A stretch of 64,000 nt of DNA, taken from NCBI RefSeq assembly GCF_040783975.1, contig NZ_CP160631.1, forward strand, positions 3,472,001 to 3,536,000, written 5' to 3'. Within the stretch, counting starts at the first letter, position 1. Each line of letters begins with the position of its first letter. Both the position numbers and the translations under genes were made by a program. Source of the DNA: Pantoea sp. Ep11b (GTDB lineage: Bacteria; Pseudomonadota; Gammaproteobacteria; Enterobacterales; Enterobacteriaceae). This document shows, in pieces, positions 63,919 to 64,000 of this stretch. Under the pieces are notes generated by a model. It searched no databases, was not told the DNA's origin, and saw only the letters and a list, made by a program, of their open reading frames with translations.

Positions 63919-64000
63919 TTTGCGAGTTTTCTCGCAGGCTGCGTGATGCGCGCGCAGTTCCGCTTGAGCTGTGCGGGCTGACAAGGCTACTCTGGTGATG
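63919..64000. other. Right edge of window, no gene seen
   Basis: After the queF stop there is a short hairpin (TGCGAG-TTTT-CTCGCA, about 63921-63936) that may end queF transcription. The remaining bases to the edge hold no gene that can be recognised. Confidence 0.5.

Overview
This 64 kb window is a stretch of chromosome from a gammaproteobacterium of the order Enterobacterales. Almost every protein is recognisable as the counterpart of an Escherichia coli protein, and the gene order follows the E. coli recA-rpoS-cysC-eno-relA-barA-queF segment. The sequence differences, the attached narLK-narGHJI module and cysG joined to cysDNC point to a relative outside Escherichia. My best guess is the Pantoea/Erwinia group (Erwiniaceae), made from the protein sequences and not from any search.

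Layout. 1-673: a leftward tRNA operon, one tRNA-Ser(GCU) followed by at least four tRNA-Arg(ACG) copies, with a tRNA-sized structured spacer that ends in a tRNA-Arg 3' end. 955-5960: csrA, alaS, recX and recA, the last under a textbook LexA-controlled promoter. 5963-9025: pncC, tam, yjdM and mltB. 9175-18333: a respiratory nitrate module (narGHJI and narK leftward, narL rightward) with a perfect FNR box but no narX. 18642-28283: mutS facing rpoS across a shared terminator, then nlpD-pcm-surE-truD-ispF-ispD-ftsB-ygbE. 28338-38718: sulfate assimilation in two leftward operons (cysGDNC and cysJIH) separated by rightward iap and a YciI-family gene. 39017-51014: queD, queE, eno, pyrG, mazG, relA, rlmD and barA. 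51069-60243: a complete D-glucarate/galactarate island (gudPXD-garLRK leftward, garD rightward). 60308-63918: yqcA, truC, yqcC, the CsrB regulatory RNA, syd and queF.

How the genes work together. Sulfate assimilation is nearly whole: ATP sulfurylase (CysDN), APS kinase (CysC), PAPS reductase (CysH), sulfite reductase (CysJI) and siroheme synthase (CysG), the last supplying the CysI cofactor. The gud/gar genes take both aldarates to 2-phosphoglycerate, which enolase, also in the window, converts onward. QueD, QueE and QueF supply three of the steps to preQ1. The most striking regulatory theme is the Csr circuit. CsrA (955-1140), its sensor kinase BarA (48285-51014) and the CsrA-sequestering RNA CsrB (about 61938-62252) all lie here, and a UvrY-type palindrome stands upstream of csrB.

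I found no prophage, insertion sequence, CRISPR array, restriction or defence system. The window is conserved core genome with two metabolic modules (nar, gud/gar). The least explained pieces are the tRNA-like spacer element at 361-433, the missing narX, the 190-bp truD-surE spacer and the diverged active-site motifs of Iap.
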